Shown: positions 7,436-14,718 of the stretch, piece by piece
How the letters are laid out: each line of letters begins with the position of its first letter
How positions within the stretch are numbered: the first letter of the stretch is position 1
From: DATCVA01 sp036567205
GTDB taxonomy: Bacteria; Pseudomonadota; Gammaproteobacteria; Burkholderiales; Burkholderiaceae_B
Direction of reading: 5' to 3'
Length of the DNA stretch: 22,201 nucleotides
Assembly (NCBI GenBank): GCA_036567205.1
Contig: DATCVA010000006.1
Coordinates: forward strand, 1 to 22,201
Program-made: the position numbers and the translations under genes
Notes under the pieces: model-generated
Database searches by the model: none
Told to the model about the DNA's origin: nothing
The model's input: the letters and a program-made list of their open reading frames with translations, nothing else

Positions 7436-8497
7436 TTAATTTCTCCAGCTTAATTTATTGCGAATCAACACATCGCAGGCCAGCAGCGAAAATAGCAAAA
7501 TACCCTGGAATACGCCCGTAATCGCACTGGGCATACCCAGGCGGGACTGCGACAGTTCGCCGCCAATATAAAAAAGCGCCATGATAAAACTGGAAAAAAT
7601 TACGCCTATAGGATGCAAGCGTCCTACAAAGGCCACAATAATAGCCGCAAAGCCATAGCCCGGAGAAATTGTTGGCGTTAATTGGCCAATAGGCCCCATG
7701 GCCTCGCTGGCCCCGGCCAAACCAGCCAGCCCCCCCGACAGCAGCATCGAAATCCAGAGGGTTTTTCGTGCCGAAAAGCCGGCATAGCGCGCCGCACGCG
7801 GCGCCATTCCACCAACCTGCAATTTAAAACCGGAGAAGCTTTTCGATAAATACAACCACCCCAAGACTGCCGCGGCAAAGGCCAGCACAATACCCAGATG
7901 CAAGCGTGTGCCGGGCACGATAATAGGCAACAAAAAACCGCTGGAAAATAGTTTGGACTGCGGAAAGCCAAAACCATCCGGGTCAATCAGTACACCATGC
8001 ACCAGGTAACTAAGCAGCAGCTCTGCCACATACACGAGCATCAGCGATACCAGGATTTCATTGGCATTGAACCGATCTCGCAACCAGGCGGTTATGCCGG
8101 CCCAAAACCCACCAGCAACCATGCCCGCAACAAGAGCAAGGCCAATCAGGGCAAAGCCGCCATTGGTTTCATCGTCGAAATACACAACGACAGCCCCAGC
8201 CGCGATGGCGCCAACCACCAATTGCCCCTCTGCCCCAATGTTAAATATCTGTGCACGAAAACATATGGCCAGCCCGACCGAAATCATTAGCAACGGAGCT
8301 ACCTTGACCCCTACTTCCGACCAGCCACGCAAATCTTTAATCGGTTCGAAAAAGAAAACGGCCAGGCTGGAAAATGGATCTTTGCCTACCGCCATAAACA
8401 AAACAGCGCCGCAAATCGCCGTCAGCAAAACCGCCAGTAGTGGTGACAACCATGACATCAGGGTCGAGGGATTGGCGCGGGGCTCAAGCTTAAGCAT
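7436..8497 (-). CDS. ABC transporter permease (BPD_transp_2, BMP-type importer, first permease)
   Basis: 353 residues with multiple membrane spans. The segment APLLMISVGLAICFRAQIFN followed by IGAEGQL, and the late GYGFAAIIVAFVGRLHPIGV, are typical of the YufP-like half of BMP importers. A coupling-loop motif (GMAPRAARYAGFSARKTLW) lies around residues 229-247. The gene overlaps the ATPase gene by 8 nt (ATGCTTAA), which ties its translation to that of the ATPase. Together with the 305-residue permease it should form the heterodimeric inner-membrane channel. The N-terminal 12 residues are polar before the first span. Confidence 0.92.
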   Translation of the reverse strand: MLKLEPRANPSTLMSWLSPLLAVLLTAICGAVLFMAVGKDPFSSLAVFFFEPIKDLRGWSEVGVKVAPLLMISVGLAICFRAQIFNIGAEGQLVVGAIAAGAVVVYFDDETNGGFALIGLALVAGMVAGGFWAGITAWLRDRFNANEILVSLMLVYVAELLLSYLVHGVLIDPDGFGFPQSKLFSSGFLLPIIVPGTRLHLGIVLAFAAAVLGWLYLSKSFSGFKLQVGGMAPRAARYAGFSARKTLWISMLLSGGLAGLAGASEAMGPIGQLTPTISPGYGFAAIIVAFVGRLHPIGVIFSSFIMALFYIGGELSQSRLGMPSAITGVFQGILLFSLLACDVLIRNKLSWRN

Positions 8498-10037
8498 CGA
8501 ACGCCCCTGCTGCTGGCGCAGGCACTGCGACGTGTTGATCTGACGGCCACAAACCGCTCATCCACTGGCCGATGAGGTCCAGGCTTGCATCGGATGTTTT
8601 TATGGACGGCGACATTTTGCCTTTGGCCATCACCAGCAGGCGATCCGAAATTTCGAACAACTCGTCCAACTCCTCTGAAATAATCAGCAGCGCACAGCCC
8701 GCATCGCGCAGAGCCAGCAACTCGGCCCGGATCTGCGCCGCTGCGCCCACATCCACGCCCCATGTCGGTTGCGCGACAAGCAAGACCTTGGGATGGCGGA
8801 TTACCTCACGCCCCACGATGTATTTTTGCAGATTACCCCCTGACAGGCTGGCCGCAGCCGCTTGCGCGCCCCCTGCCTTTACATTGAAGCGCGCAATAAT
8901 TTCAGTAGCAATATCGTTAATCGATTTGAAGCGAATAAAGCCACGCGACGTTGTGGTTGCCGTTTGATGCGACAGCAAAATATTTTGCGCCAGCGACAGT
9001 TCGGGTACCGCTCCGCGTCCAAGCCGCTCTTCGGGAACGAACCCCACCCCATGTGCCCGCCGCCATGCGGCATCGCGCCGGCCTATAGGCCGGCCCTGCA
9101 GAACGATTGCTCCCGCCTCGGCACGCGTGTCTTCGCCTGACAATGCCGCCAGCAACTCTTGCTGGCCATTACCCGAAACTCCGGCAACGCCCACGATTTC
9201 ACCTGCATGCAAATCAAATGCGATCTGGCGCAGCTCGATGGCAAAGGGATGGCTTTTTTCCAGCGACAAGTTTTGTGCAGATAAAACAATAGGGCCCGGT
9301 TGCCGGTCGTGGTGCGAAATAACAGGAGGCTCGGAACCGATCATCATTCGCGACAGGCTGGCATCTGTTTCCTGGCGCGGATCGCATACCCCCGTAACCT
9401 TTCCCGCACGCATTACCGTACAGGTGTGACAGAGCGCGCGAATCTCGTCCAGCTTATGGCTAATATATAAAATGCTGCAACCTTCGGCAGCCAATTGACG
9501 CAATGTTTCGAACAGTCTCTCGACCGCTTGCGGAGTCAACACCGAGGTGGGCTCATCCAGTATTAATAACTGCGGCTTGGCCAGCAACGCCCGAACGATT
9601 TCAACCCGTTGGCACTCGCCGACAGACAAGGTATGCACATGGCGCTGCGGCTCAAGTTCAAGCCCGTACTGGCGCGCCGTATCGGCGATGCGGCGCTCAA
9701 GCTCGGTAATCCTGGTATCTGACGGCAAGCCAAGAGCTATATTTTCGGCAACGGTCAGTGTGTCGAATAAGGAAAAGTGCTGAAACACCATCGAAATGCC
9801 CAGTTGCCGCGCAGCGGCAGGGCTGGCGACACTGATTTCCTGACCGTTCCAGTAAATTCGCCCGGCGTCAGGCCTGGCAGCCCCATAAATTATTTTCATG
9901 AGGGTTGATTTACCGGCGCCGTTTTCACCAAGAACCGCGTGAATTTCACCTGGCATGACCGTTAAATCCACGCCATCGTTAGCAACGACCGCAGGGTATT
10001 TTTTAGTGATTTTTTGCAAAGCGAGTCTAACGGTCAT
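8490..10037 (-). CDS. ABC transporter ATP-binding protein with two nucleotide-binding domains (BMP importer)
   Basis: 515 residues from ATG 10037, the typical length of YufO/RbsA-like double ATPases. A TTG at 10097 would add 20 residues outside the family, so the ATG is preferred although its Shine-Dalgarno site is poor. The first domain is intact: Walker A GENGAGKST (37-45), signature LSVGECQR, Walker B LLILDEPT. The second domain has a degenerate Walker A (GVSGNGQQE, Lys replaced), the signature LSGGNLQK and a Walker B reading VLLVAQPTWGVDVG, without the usual Asp-Glu. This asymmetry is normal in the family, so one site hydrolyses ATP. It is the first gene of the operon and overlaps the next by 8 nt. 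Confidence 0.93.
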   Translation of the reverse strand: MTVRLALQKITKKYPAVVANDGVDLTVMPGEIHAVLGENGAGKSTLMKIIYGAARPDAGRIYWNGQEISVASPAAARQLGISMVFQHFSLFDTLTVAENIALGLPSDTRITELERRIADTARQYGLELEPQRHVHTLSVGECQRVEIVRALLAKPQLLILDEPTSVLTPQAVERLFETLRQLAAEGCSILYISHKLDEIRALCHTCTVMRAGKVTGVCDPRQETDASLSRMMIGSEPPVISHHDRQPGPIVLSAQNLSLEKSHPFAIELRQIAFDLHAGEIVGVAGVSGNGQQELLAALSGEDTRAEAGAIVLQGRPIGRRDAAWRRAHGVGFVPEERLGRGAVPELSLAQNILLSHQTATTTSRGFIRFKSINDIATEIIARFNVKAGGAQAAAASLSGGNLQKYIVGREVIRHPKVLLVAQPTWGVDVGAAAQIRAELLALRDAGCALLIISEELDELFEISDRLLVMAKGKMSPSIKTSDASLDLIGQWMSGLWPSDQHVAVPAPAAGAFDA

Positions 10038-10319
10038 GTCGTTTTTATTGCGTATGGATCCGGATTTCAAGGCGAGCCAGAAGCTGCTTTTCGCCAATTG
10101 ATAGAATCATTTCCGAAGGAAAAGACATGCATTTTCCCATGGATCGCCAATAGAGCAAAAACCGACTATAGATGGCACACCCGTTCCTGCCAATCTATCG
10201 GTTACACCTAGCGTTAAGGTTTATACCAAAAAAGTAAAAACAGTGCGAAGCAACATGACTTTCGTCGATCCGGACTGCGTTTTAACCGCGTCGTTTTAAC
10301 TGCGTTTTAATATCGGGAA
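10038..10319. promoter_or_regulatory. Leader and promoter region of the BMP transporter operon, with CGTTTTAA repeats
   Basis: This 282-nt gap separates the ATPase gene from the GntR gene on the same strand. A possible minus-strand -10 (TATAAA, 10225-10220) has only a weak -35 (TTCGCA, 10249-10244) 18 bp away. Near the GntR stop, ACTGCGTTTTAA occurs at 10274-10285 and again at 10299-10310, and a third CGTTTTAAC copy lies between them (10292-10300), so about three repeats occur with roughly 12-13 bp periodicity. I see no gene here and no strong terminator after the GntR gene, so readthrough is possible. Confidence 0.35.
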
Positions 10320-11042
10320 CTACGCCAGGACTGCCAACTGGTCTTTAGAAAGTGACTGCAGGCTTTCAGAGACGTTGCGTTCCGTTGACCGTATATGCTG
10401 CTGTACTAGTTTGACCGCTTGCTCTTGGTCGCGCGCCAGGACGGCGTCGACAATGTTTTTATGTTCGTTTCCCTTGCTACGCACTACCTTGCGATGACGC
10501 GCTGAAAATAGCCGAAAGCGCTCGGCATGGTCAAAAAGATTTTCCACGAGCCCCAGCAATATCGGGGAGGAGCAAGCCGAATAAATACTAAGGTGAAAAG
10601 CCCTGTGCCTTTCCGACCAGTTTTCGTCCAGCACCAGGGCGGTATCGGCAAGGCGTTTTTCGACCAGCGATAAATTATGAAAGGTTGCGACGACCGCCCC
10701 CTCCCAAAGATCGTCACCATGCTTGAGCGCATCTTTCAGTGCTTCGGTCTCGATTAGCAAACGCACACGCGTCAAGTCATTGATGGCTTCGACAGTGATG
10801 GGCGCAACTCGAAACCCCCGATTTTCAAAAGAATTGACCAAACCATGCTGGACAAGCCTGTTCAGTGCTTCTCGCAACGGACTACTGCTAAGGCCGAAAC
10901 GCCGCTGCAGATCTTCTACGCGCAAACGCTGCCCGGGTTCGAATTCGCAACGAATAAGAGCTTGCCGCAGAGCATGGTATGCCCTGTCAGTAAGGGGCAA
11001 CACAGATTTGTCGGTACGCAAAACAGCAGACATAGTATTCAT
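10320..11042 (-). CDS. GntR-family transcriptional regulator with FCD domain
   Basis: 240 residues from ATG 11042; an upstream TTG would add 12 residues and is unlikely. The N-terminal winged helix (about 16-80) contains DRAYHALRQALIRCEFEPGQ and LSSSPLREALNRLVQHGLV, the GntR signature. The C-terminal domain (about 85-225) is an all-helical FCD domain with the expected metal/ligand pattern: Asp in LVLDENWSERHRAFH, the FH.S.Y...S segment, and the later HKNIVDAVLARD. FCD regulators are usually repressors released by small carboxylates. It is divergent from a Bug gene, and the palindrome in between recurs at the FAH operon promoter, so both are probable targets. No Shine-Dalgarno site precedes the start, and the predicted promoter would give an almost leaderless transcript. 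Confidence 0.92.
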   Translation of the reverse strand: MNTMSAVLRTDKSVLPLTDRAYHALRQALIRCEFEPGQRLRVEDLQRRFGLSSSPLREALNRLVQHGLVNSFENRGFRVAPITVEAINDLTRVRLLIETEALKDALKHGDDLWEGAVVATFHNLSLVEKRLADTALVLDENWSERHRAFHLSIYSACSSPILLGLVENLFDHAERFRLFSARHRKVVRSKGNEHKNIVDAVLARDQEQAVKLVQQHIRSTERNVSESLQSLSKDQLAVLA

Positions 11043-11049
11043 GTTCGAA

Positions 11050-11118
11050 ATTATGCCAGAGAGAACGCTTGCGCACAATTCTTGCTTTATGCATAATAAG
11101 TTTAATTACGCATAAAAC
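11050..11118. promoter_or_regulatory. Back-to-back promoters and GntR operator between regulator and Bug gene
   Basis: Plus-strand promoter: TTGCGC (11069-11074), 17 bp, CATAAT (11092-11097). Minus-strand promoter: TTGTGC (11078-11073), 17 bp, CATAAT (11055-11050). The two -35 boxes overlap within TTGCGCACAA. The palindrome TTATGCATAA (11087-11096) covers the plus -10, and a second half-site, CGCATAAAAC (11109-11118), covers the expected start. The same pair of motifs occurs upstream of the FAH gene. Repressor binding here would block the Bug promoter; this is inferred from layout. Confidence 0.6.
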
Positions 11119-11197
11119 ATGGGGAGAAGCGGCTATATTTCGACACGCGCCCCAGCCAATGAAAGCGTATAAAGAACCACATACCGGAGACAAAACT

Positions 11198-12169
11198 ATG
11201 CGTTTAGAAAAAATTGCAGCAATTGCATGTATTAGCCTGGCCACGAGTTTGAACGTCCAGGCGGCCGAGTATCCCGAACCCAATCACCCTATACGAATTA
11301 TTCACGGTTATGCCGCAGGCGGGAACGCCGATATTATCTCCAGGGTTGTCGGACAAGCCATGACGCCAGGCATGGGCGTCCCCTTCGCAATCGAGGCCAA
11401 ACCAGGTGCCGGCGGTCTTATTGCCGCGCAAACTGTTGCTCGCGCCGCACCGGACGGATACACCCTTATTACTCTTCTGGGCGGGCACAGTGTTAAAGGC
11501 GCTTTAAGCGACAACCTGGGCTTTGATCCGGTGGACAGTTTCTCGATGATTTCCACCATCATGAATTTTCCCTTCCTTATTATGGTCAAGGCCGATTCGC
11601 CCTACAAAACAATACAAGACCTGAATAAGGCCATGAAAACCAAGAAAGAGGCCTTATCCTATGGCTCTGCAGGCGTGGGCACAACGCAACATCTGACAGG
11701 GGAAATAATGAGTTCCCAAGGTGGGGTCAAGCTGCTGCACGTGCCCTACCGAGGCGGTGCCGCAGCAATGACTTCCCTGCTCGGCAACGAAATCGACTTC
11801 GTGATCGATACCGCAACGATTGCTGTTCCACAAGTTAAAGCCGGCGCCATTCGGGTATTGGCCGTTACAAGCAATACGCGCTGGAGCGGAATGCCTGACG
11901 TACCCACACTGGCCGAATCGGGCTATGACGGCTTCAATGTCAGCTCATGGGCCGGGTTGGCCGGGCCGGCAAACATGCCACCAGCCATTGTTAAGCGGCT
12001 AAATACCGAATTGCAAAAAGCGTTAAGCACAGATGCTGCAAAAACCCAATTGAAAACCATGGGCGGCGACATCGCAACGGGCACCCCAAACGATATGAAA
12101 GAACGCATATCCGGCGAGATCCAGAAATATCGCAAAGTAGCCAAAGAGAAAAACATTCCTCGACTGTAA
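11198..12169 (+). CDS. Bug/TctC-family periplasmic solute-binding protein
   Basis: 323 residues. The frame is open for 43 codons upstream, but GGAGA lies correctly before ATG 11198 and the sequence from there is a clean Sec signal peptide (MRLEKIAAIACISLATSLNVQA, cut before AEYPEP). The mature protein carries Bug hallmarks: IHGYAAGGNADIISR at the ligand loop, AIEAKPGAGGLIAAQ, APDGYTLI, HVPYRGGAAAMTSLLGNEIDF and MPDVPTLAESGYDG. The loop reads HGYAAGGNAD where the common form is PFPAGGxxD, so its ligand may differ from that of its paralogues. No TctA/TctB partner is nearby. It is divergent from the GntR gene and shares its operator. A terminator hairpin follows. Confidence 0.93.
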   Translation: MRLEKIAAIACISLATSLNVQAAEYPEPNHPIRIIHGYAAGGNADIISRVVGQAMTPGMGVPFAIEAKPGAGGLIAAQTVARAAPDGYTLITLLGGHSVKGALSDNLGFDPVDSFSMISTIMNFPFLIMVKADSPYKTIQDLNKAMKTKKEALSYGSAGVGTTQHLTGEIMSSQGGVKLLHVPYRGGAAAMTSLLGNEIDFVIDTATIAVPQVKAGAIRVLAVTSNTRWSGMPDVPTLAESGYDGFNVSSWAGLAGPANMPPAIVKRLNTELQKALSTDAAKTQLKTMGGDIATGTPNDMKERISGEIQKYRKVAKEKNIPRL

Positions 12170-12210
12170 TACTGCTAAGGACACTAAGTACAGCAGCCTA
12201 TACGCAACGC

Positions 12211-12243
12211 TAAAACAAGCTCTCCTAAAGAGAGCTTGTTTTA
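12211..12243. terminator. Bidirectional intrinsic terminator
   Basis: A 14-bp perfect stem (12211-12224 with 12230-12243; core AAACAAGCTCTC / GAGAGCTTGTTT) closes a 5-nt loop, CTAAA. T-rich ends follow on both strands (TTTTATTT on plus, TTTTA on minus). It lies between the convergent Bug and VOC genes and serves both. Confidence 0.9.
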
Positions 12244-12286
12244 TTTCAAACAGCGTAGAGCTTGCCGTCAGGCAACGTAAAGCAAG

Positions 12287-12826
12287 TCAAGACGCCTCGT
12301 TAAATTTACGCATCCATTCCTCACGCATTAAAAACGTGGGGTCGGCACGGCAAATAGCCTCGGTCTCGGCAAGGATTTCAGCATCGGACTTTTCCAGATC
12401 AAGCGGATCGCCATGCGGCTGTGCAACGTGATAATCGGTATCCTGATAAACCTCTACGGTGTTGCCTTCCGGATCGGCAAAGTAAATGGACAATGCATTA
12501 CCGTGATTAAGTCCGATCATGTTTGACGCCCCCAGCGCCAGGGCGTCTTTACGGATACGGCGCAGATCATCGATTTGCTCTACCTTGAAGGACAATTGCA
12601 TAACTGTGCTGAACGTCGCGTCGGCAGGACGCCCGGTAGAAAGAACAAGCTGATGGTGCTGATCAGCGCGCGCGCTTAAGAACGACAGCGTGTTCTTGAA
12701 TGTCTTTCCTACCCCTCGATCCGTTTCTTTTAACCCGAATACGGTAGTGTAAAAGCGATGCATGACATCAAGATCGTGAACAAAGATCCCGACGTGAGAT
12801 AAATTAGGTAAAGCAGTAACTGTCAT
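12287..12826 (-). CDS. VOC-family protein, extradiol-dioxygenase/glyoxalase-like
   Basis: 179 residues from ATG 12826, which has GGAGA 6 nt upstream; a longer frame exists but overlaps the DUF1185 gene and lacks similarity. The vicinal-oxygen-chelate fold is clear: LSHVGIFVHDLDVMHRFYTTVFG at the start, and SIYFADPEGNTVEVYQDTD near residues 113-131. Likely metal ligands are H11, H57 or H58 (DQHHQL) and E125, the two-His-one-Glu set of type I extradiol dioxygenases and glyoxalases. It may be a ring-cleavage or related metal-dependent enzyme; the reaction cannot be fixed from sequence. It is the last gene of the FAH, DUF1185, VOC operon. The tail past residue 140 is acidic and helical, with no assignable domain. 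Confidence 0.85.
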   Translation of the reverse strand: MTVTALPNLSHVGIFVHDLDVMHRFYTTVFGLKETDRGVGKTFKNTLSFLSARADQHHQLVLSTGRPADATFSTVMQLSFKVEQIDDLRRIRKDALALGASNMIGLNHGNALSIYFADPEGNTVEVYQDTDYHVAQPHGDPLDLEKSDAEILAETEAICRADPTFLMREEWMRKFNEAS

Positions 12827-12866
12827 GGATGTCTCCGTCCTGTGCGCTATGTTTGGTCTTATCGGA

Positions 12867-13448
12867 TTAGCGTAGTCCGTCCTGCCCTTTGACATCGGAC
12901 GCGGCAAGCCCACCAATGCGCGCATGTATGCGCCCCCCCGTTGCCATGACAAGGCCATAGACGATTTCGTTACGGCGCGGAGCATCCCAGATAGTCATTT
13001 CAGCTGTATTGAAATGGCTACGCACATAGGCCGCGTGAATGTGCCCCAATGGCACCATGATCCGCGTTCCCACGCCGCCTATGGTCTTGGCTGCCGGAAC
13101 AATCGCTTTTGGCTCGCCCAGAACCTGCCGCATTGCCCAGCCACCCGCCTCGTGCCACACAGCGCCTTGTTCAAGGTCGCCATCATCGCCGACTATGATG
13201 CCCTTGCCGTAGGCCTGAATTTTATCGGCGCCGCCAAGCGCCTGTACCAGCCTCTTTGAAAGCGACTCGCCCAAAGCCCTGAGCTCGGCCATAAACGGCA
13301 TTAAATCCGCCTGGAATTCTCCTGCATACGGATTCTTTACAACAGCCAGAGCGGTGCCGACGCGCAGAGGAGTTTGAACAGGCTCTGCGCCTTCGTGAAA
13401 TACTTCCTCGATGGAAACCTGGGTCTTGCGCACGGAGATTAGCGACAT
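12867..13448 (-). CDS. Amino acid synthesis family protein (DUF1185)
   Basis: 193 residues from ATG 13448, preceded by TTGGAGA; an upstream TTG adds four residues and is rejected. The sequence matches the DUF1185 / AA_synth pattern: an N-terminal ISVRKTQVSIEEVFHEG, then VKNPYAGEF, a central YGKGIIVGDDGDLEQGAVWHE, PLGHIHAAYVRSHFNTAEMT, and RRNEIVYGLVMATGGRIHARIGG near the end. To my knowledge the family has structures from Bordetella with a chorismate-mutase-like fold, but its biochemical role is unproven despite the name. The neighbours, a Bug receptor, an FAH hydrolase and a VOC protein, fit catabolism of an organic acid better than amino acid synthesis. The VOC gene follows after 40 nt. Confidence 0.85.
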   Translation of the reverse strand: MSLISVRKTQVSIEEVFHEGAEPVQTPLRVGTALAVVKNPYAGEFQADLMPFMAELRALGESLSKRLVQALGGADKIQAYGKGIIVGDDGDLEQGAVWHEAGGWAMRQVLGEPKAIVPAAKTIGGVGTRIMVPLGHIHAAYVRSHFNTAEMTIWDAPRRNEIVYGLVMATGGRIHARIGGLAASDVKGQDGLR

Positions 13449-13613
13449 AATTGTCTCCAATTAAAATAATAACGCCATTTTTTAAAGTGGATTGCCGCAA
13501 GACATCAGCGATGTCTCAGGCAATCATGCATCGACCGGGCCCGATAGTTAGTGGCTGCCTGGCTGGTTCAACTATACAAACCAGGCAAACACCAGTACGA
13601 GCCGATAGCGTTG

Positions 13614-14477
13614 TTAGCTTTGGGCCGCGATCGTGTTGCTTAATACACCCACGCCTTCTATTTCAACTTCGCAAACATCGCCTGGCTTCATAAAACGCGG
13701 TGGTTTCCGGCTCCAGCCCACACCCGCCGGGGTGCCCGTCACAATAACGTCTCCGGCTTGAAGCGTGAAAATGGTTGAAGCGTAGTTAATAAGCCGGGGA
13801 ATCGAGAAGATCATGTGGCCTGTATGGCTTGACTGCACAACTTCGCCGTTAAGCCGTGTTTCAAGTTTCAATTGGCGACCAGGCTCGATTTCATCGGCGG
13901 TGACCATCCAGGGGCCAAAACCACCAGTTGACTCGAAGTTTTTGCCCGAGGCAATTTGCTTGGCATGAAATTGCCAGTCTCGTACACTGGCGTCGTTATA
14001 ACAGCTGTAGCCCGCTACATGCTCGAACGCTTCGGCCTCTGGGATATTGCGTCCGCCCTTGCCAATAATGACAGCCAGTTCCCCTTCCCAGTCCAGCGAC
14101 TCTGAAACGTCCGGCCTGACAATAGGCTGCCCGTGGGCCACCTGAGAGCGCCATACGCGCAGGAAGATTGGCGGGAACTCCGACAATTCCCGGTGCATCC
14201 CTGCCGCCAGAACTTCCTGATGATGATCCATATAGTTACGAACCGCGCAAATGATTTTTTCCGGCTTGGGAATGACCGGCAAAAACGTAATATCGGCCAA
14301 AGAAGCACATGGCTTCAAGGTCTTGATGTCTTGTGCAGCGTTAAGGTAGGCGCCGGCCGCAATGTATTCGACCAGGCCTTCATATTGAGGCAACGCCTGA
14401 CCCAGATCAAGCACCGAATCACCCACAACAGCCCCCCATGAATCCCGGCCCTGATAAGAAAACGATAGCAGTTTCAT
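13614..14477 (-). CDS. Fumarylacetoacetate hydrolase (FAH) family protein
   Basis: 287 residues from ATG 14477, chosen over a longer open frame because AAGGAAG lies just upstream and MKLLSFSYQGRDSWG is a normal family start. The FAH C-terminal domain begins with KIICAVRNYMDHHQE (about 74-88). Metal ligands fit E131 and E133 (DWEGELAVIIGKGG) and D162 (YNDASVRDWQ). The TGTPAGVGWSRKPPRFMKPGD segment (248-267) and the final VEIEGVGVLSN complete the pattern. Family members hydrolyse C-C bonds or hydrate or decarboxylate keto acids late in aromatic and related pathways. It is the first gene of the operon, driven from the palindromic promoter region, with a 165-nt gap before the DUF1185 gene. Confidence 0.92.
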   Translation of the reverse strand: MKLLSFSYQGRDSWGAVVGDSVLDLGQALPQYEGLVEYIAAGAYLNAAQDIKTLKPCASLADITFLPVIPKPEKIICAVRNYMDHHQEVLAAGMHRELSEFPPIFLRVWRSQVAHGQPIVRPDVSESLDWEGELAVIIGKGGRNIPEAEAFEHVAGYSCYNDASVRDWQFHAKQIASGKNFESTGGFGPWMVTADEIEPGRQLKLETRLNGEVVQSSHTGHMIFSIPRLINYASTIFTLQAGDVIVTGTPAGVGWSRKPPRFMKPGDVCEVEIEGVGVLSNTIAAQS

Positions 14478-14607
14478 AGCTTCCTTTTTTTCGTAATTAA
14501 TTAAATAATCTTGGACGACGCTTGCGCCAGGGCTATCACTATTTGACAGGCCCATCCGTTGCCGCTGAAGCGGCATGACAGTTTTATTGGCGTCCTTCAG
14601 CAAAAAG

Positions 14608-14652
14608 ACTATACCTTATTTTATGCATAAAATACAATTTCTGCATAAAACA
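14608..14652 (-). promoter_or_regulatory. FAH operon promoter with 18-bp GntR-type palindrome
   Basis: Minus-strand promoter: -35 TTGTAT (14637-14632), 18 bp, -10 TATAGT (14613-14608). TATTTTATGCATAAAATA (14617-14634) is a perfect 18-bp palindrome filling the spacer. A second half-site, TGCATAAAACA (14642-14652), lies 18 bp upstream of the first. The arrangement repeats that at 11087-11118 next to the GntR gene. A protein bound in the spacer would repress. The tag gene is on the other side of this region. Confidence 0.65.
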
Positions 14653-14718
14653 AAGAAACTGGTTTGACGTAATATGGACCCGATCCAAGTCAATTAGTGC
14701 AAATATCCGAGGCCAAAT

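Noticed and set aside
8490..10037. Degenerate second Walker A and Walker B of the ATPase as a sign of gene decay
   Set aside because: RbsA/YufO-type double ATPases normally have one degenerate catalytic site, so this is expected.
10038..10097. TTG-initiated 20-residue extension of the BMP-importer ATPase
   Set aside because: It lies outside the family's normal start, and MTVRLALQKITKKYPAV is the expected beginning.
11069..11197. Extended N-terminus of the second Bug gene
   Set aside because: It would cover the promoter and operator and destroy the signal peptide position; ATG 11198 has a good ribosome site.
12827..12985. Longer VOC frame overlapping the DUF1185 gene
   Set aside because: The extra residues match nothing in the family, and GGAGA precedes the internal ATG 12826.
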